64,000 nucleotides of DNA from Typha latifolia (lineage: Eukaryota > Streptophyta > Magnoliopsida > Poales > Typhaceae), in assembly GCA_019914945.1 (NCBI GenBank), contig CM034102.1, positions 9,289,501 to 9,353,500 of the forward strand, in the 5' to 3' direction. Below are positions 60,773 to 64,000 of the stretch, in pieces. The notes under the pieces are model-generated. The model was not told the DNA's origin, did no database searches, and worked only from the letters and a program-made list of their open reading frames with translations. The stretch's first letter is position 1. Each line of letters starts with the position of its first letter. The position numbers were made by a program, and so were the translations under genes.

Positions 60773-61674
60773 TGATACTATCTCCCCTTAGGCTAAGGTT
60801 CAATCTCTTCCAATGCTCTGATCTGGACTAGATCTGGCACGAAACTTTGAAATAAGATCCCGAAAGATGCCGCCGTCGGATCGACGTGAAAATTTGATAG
60901 GTTGTAGCTCCAGAAAAGAAATTTCCAACAAATCAAGGTTCAGGAGAATCGGATGTGGGAATCTCGAGATATCATTCAATTAGTGGATGAACGTCAGGAT
61001 GGTCTATTAAGGATCCGTGGATGGAGGCACGAGATCCTAGGAGGATGGTGGTTGGAGGTGGGCCGGCGTTTGTGGGGTGGCACCGGTGAAAAGTGGTGAT
61101 GGAAAGATTATGTTTGATGGAAGGGTTAGGGTAAGTGTTGGATAGATTGGAAGAAGAGGAAGGAGAGGGCCACCCCTAAGGGACTAGGGTGATTGGCCCG
61201 TCGAGAGAGGTTAGAAGCGACGTCGCCAGGGATTGAGAGAACGAGATCGAAGAAGACGAAAGAGGCAAGGCAAAACTCAATTCTTCAATAATCAATAATG
61301 ACCTCTGGTTGCCATCCACATCCTTTTAGAGGCTAACCAACAACTCAAAATTAACCCTAAATAATACAATTTCGCCGACCGCGTTCGAACGCGCTCGATC
61401 GCATTCGAACGCACCAAGTTCACTCTTCTCTGGATTTGCGAACACGATGCAGGCATTCGAACACGTGATCGAACGCGCCTATTTCCCACTTCTCTGGATT
61501 TGCAAACGCGATGCAAGCGTTCATAGTGCGTTCAAACGCACAATGCACACTCTCACAACCCGTTCACAACCGCGTTCACAACTGCGTTTGAACTCACTCC
61601 ACCGGCGTTCGAACGCGACTTACAGAAAACTTATTTTTTTAGAAATTAAACATTAAAACAAGAAATAAAGACAC
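60773..61674 (-). repeat. 5' LTR of K with TTCGAA array
   Basis: The minus strand starts TGTCTTTATTTC and ends GATAGTATCA. The U3 (61375-61620) carries the densest set of TTCGAACGCG-type units in the window, in blocks of about 55 bp that also share CTTCTCTGGATTTGC. It is paired with 58342-59055. Confidence 0.8.
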
Positions 61675-62200
61675 TCCTAACGTGTGAATCCATGCTCGAG
61701 ACGACATCGGTGAAGTCTATACAAGCGGAGGTTAAGGCCATGAGGCTTATGACATTGTTAGAGGCCTTTTCTACAGCAGTGACGATGGAGGAGAAGGTCA
61801 AGGAGCTACGAAGTAGCTCCAAAGTGCCATGGAGCCCTATGGACTGGAGAGGATCCCAGCCAACTCCATGGAGTAGTGTTGGATTTTGTCCTCCCACTCA
61901 GCCGCAAGGGGGAAGTCCCTACCACCTAGTTCTACTCTCCCTGACTTCAGAGGGCAATGGAAGAGCTTCTCCTGATGGCTAACACCGGCACAAATCGAGG
62001 AAACCGGGGCCAATGGTTTGTGCTTCGACTACGACAAGAAGTTTGCTCCAGGCCACAGGTGTGGAAAAAACCTACGACAATCGTGTTCCTTGGAGGAGAC
62101 CAAGAGGGCATAATGGAGCAATGGGGCGATGAAGAGGAGGTAGAGGATATGGAGGGCGCGGACCACGAGGATGAGGTGCATACCGAGTTGACAGTTCGAT
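61675..62200 (+). pseudogene. Gag fragment of chromovirus P
   Basis: Enters in mid-gag (IQAEVKAMRLMTLLEAFSTAVTMEEKVKEL). The zinc-knuckle region near 62015-62070 has lost register and its second Cys reads Tyr. A short acidic linker (EQWGDEEEVEDMEG) follows. It has no LTR of its own; it abuts the K LTR. Confidence 0.75.
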
Positions 62201-63190
62201 CAATAAGCACCGAGTCGAGGTACTAATTGACTTAGGCAGCACATATAATTTCATGGATGAGAAGTTGGTGTGACAAATTGAGTTGGGGGGTGATTCCATC
62301 CATCAGATTCAATGTAGCCATCGGAGATTTACTGTCTTGTTGAGCGAAAGTAGGTGTGATGGAGTTGAGGTGCAGATCCAAGGTGAGATGTTTCGGTTGG
62401 ATCTTCACCCATTAGCACTCAAAGGGGGCGACTTGCTCCTAGGAGTTCAATGGCTTCAGGGCTTAGGCCTAGTCCTAGTTGATTTCGGCATGATGCGGAT
62501 GAACTTCGAGTATGAGGGGAGACCAATTGACTCAAAGGGTTAAGGCTAGAACCTAGGGCTAGCCTTCAAGCCCTAATTGGGTTACCACAAGCCGGCTGCC
62601 ATGGCTTGTTATGCGGTTGCTATCAACCATGGAGGAACCGAATCCAAGTAACACAATAGCCGCTGATTTGGACTCACTTCCAAGGGTTTGATCAAGTCTT
62701 CAAACAACTGCATCGACTACTGCTTATTCGAGGCCACAATCATCAGATCGAGATCACACCGGGAGCCGAACCAGCAAACGTGAGGCCCTACCGGTATCCA
62801 CATGCTCAAAAGGATGAGATCACATGGGTGGTACGAGAGATGTTGGACCAAGGTAATCCAGCTAAGCCATAGCGCCTACTCTTCACCGGTCTTACTGGTA
62901 CGGAAGTAGGACAACTGATGGTGATCCTGCGTGGATTACCGAGCGCTAAATGCCATCACCATCTGATACCAGTTATCAAGGTATTATTGGACGAGTTAGT
63001 GGGTGCCATCATCTTCACCAAGCTAGATTTGTGTGCCGGCTTTCACCACATCAGGGTTCGGGTGGTCGACGTTCACAAGACAGCCTTTCGAACCCATGAC
63101 GGGCACCATTGCCTTGGCAATTTTTGAAGGACTGATGAACGATGTATTCGCCGACTCCTTCGGCGGTACATCCTCATTTACGGCCAATTG
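62201..63190 (+). pseudogene. Protease-RT of P, first copy
   Basis: LIDLGSTYNFMDEKLV, with catalytic DSG changed to DLG. Then VEVQIQGEMFRLDLHPLALK and GVQWLQGLGLVLVDFGMM (protease C-terminus and spacer). RT blocks are YRALNAIT, a frameshifted [13 protein letters not shown] and GLMNDVFADSFGG. RT stops at RRYIL, just before the catalytic YxDD box, and a second protease begins. Confidence 0.85.
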
Positions 63191-64000
63191 AGATACTAAT
63201 TGACTCCCCCCCTGCTCAAATAATTTTAACGATGAGAAGTTGGTTCGACAAATTGGGTTGGAGGTGACTCCAACCATTGGATTCGATGTAGCCATTAGAG
63301 ATGGCAGAGTCTTGCGGACCGATAGTAGGTGCGACAGAGTTGAGGTGCAGATCCAAGGTGAGATGTTCCGGTTGGACCTGCACCGTTTGGCGCTCAAGGG
63401 GGGCGATTTGGTCGTAGGAGTTCAATGGCTTCAGGGCTTTGGCCTAATCCTACTTCATTTTAGAATGATGCGAATGGACTTCGAGTATGAGGGGAGAACA
63501 TTTGACTCGAAGGGTTGCAGCCAAACCCTTGCCTTCAAGCCCTAACCTGGTTACCACAAGCTAGCTGCCATGGATTGTTGATGCAGTTGGTCTCAACCAC
63601 GGGGGAACCGATCCCAGGCAACACAATGGTCACTTATTTGGACTAACTTCTCTAAGTGTTTGATCTAGTCTTCAAAGAGACGCATGGATTACCACCAATC
63701 TGAGACCACGATCATCAGATCAAGATCACAACGGGAGCTGGACCAACGAGCATGAGGCCCTACCGATATCTACATGCCCAAAAGGATGAGATCACATGGT
63801 TGGTACGAGAGATGTTGGACCAAGGCAACATCCAGCTAAGCCATAGCGCCTAGTCTTCGCCGGTGCTCCCTATGCGGAAGAAGGACAATTCATGGAGATT
63901 CTGCATGGATTTTTGAGCACTAAATGCCATCACCATCAAGGACCGATATCCAATACCAGTTATTGAGGAATTATTGGACGAGTTAGCTAGTGCCACCATC
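63191..64000 (+). pseudogene. Protease-RT of P, second copy (runs off the window)
   Basis: Protease resumes at VEILIDS (active site ruined) with IGLEVTPTIGFDVAIRDGRV, VEVQIQGEMFRLDLHRLALK and GVQWLQGFGLILLHF. RT follows to LLDELASATI at the window edge. Sequence order is the same as 62201-63190, so this is a direct duplication or a fusion of two related elements. Confidence 0.85.

Noticed and set aside
61375..61620. Heat-shock elements in the TTCGAA arrays
   Set aside because: Heat-shock elements need alternating GAA/TTC with 2-bp spacing (TTCnnGAA). Here TTC and GAA abut, so the match is not convincing.

Overview
The window is flowering-plant nuclear DNA. It holds one intact multi-exon gene with GT-AG introns; nearly everything else is transposable-element sequence, mostly Ty3/gypsy chromoviruses (integrase plus chromodomain, initiator-Met tRNA primer sites). 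No bacterial or organellar genes, rRNA or tRNA genes are visible. The species cannot be fixed from the sequence alone.

Left block (1-11378), mostly minus strand. J- (gag, a tandemly repeated primer-binding site, 713-bp LTR) is followed by pieces of two more LTRs, a gag-protease relic (Q), an internally deleted chromovirus with near-identical LTRs (W, 3703-6248), and a 3.2-kb LTR (F) with a gag relic on one side and a decayed pol end on the other. Next comes a family of very long LTRs (2.6-3.3 kb, TGTAAC...GTTACA). Solo LTR A (11646-14900) sits inside antisense LTR E with a clean 5-bp target duplication. A third antisense end (H) and a truncated fourth copy (G) follow.

Gene island (about 18.2-24.7 kb). 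An 8-exon minus-strand gene (19475-23679) encodes a complete 257-residue HAD-superfamily phosphatase of the SDT1/pyrimidine 5'-nucleotidase type. Its seventh intron (2.9 kb) carries a CACTA-like terminus and a 1.36-kb foldback with arms of about 600 bp.

Nested block (24744-40488). Solo LTR B is bounded by ATGAC duplications. A hAT-like element (26209-36099, 8-bp duplication) lies inside B, and a full but non-coding LTR retrotransposon D (26900-35019, AAAAT duplication) lies inside the hAT element. A further LTR, C, interrupts B near its 3' end. The order of events can be read directly: B, then hAT, then D.

Right block (40489-64000). Decayed LTR pieces and a hAT-like MITE (43534-44499) precede serial broken plus-strand copies of one chromovirus family: M, N (interrupted by solo LTR X, 48548-51245), O and P. 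Each has different internal deletions. A collision zone (58342-61674) combines minus-strand element K with a plus-strand copy of the J family (J+), whose primer-binding site is repeated four times.

The elements do not form a cooperating system and no element encodes an intact polyprotein. The signals most worth following are the tandem primer-binding sites, the TTCGAA-rich arrays shared by several LTRs, the hairpin repeats inside the long LTRs, and the foldback inside a gene intron.
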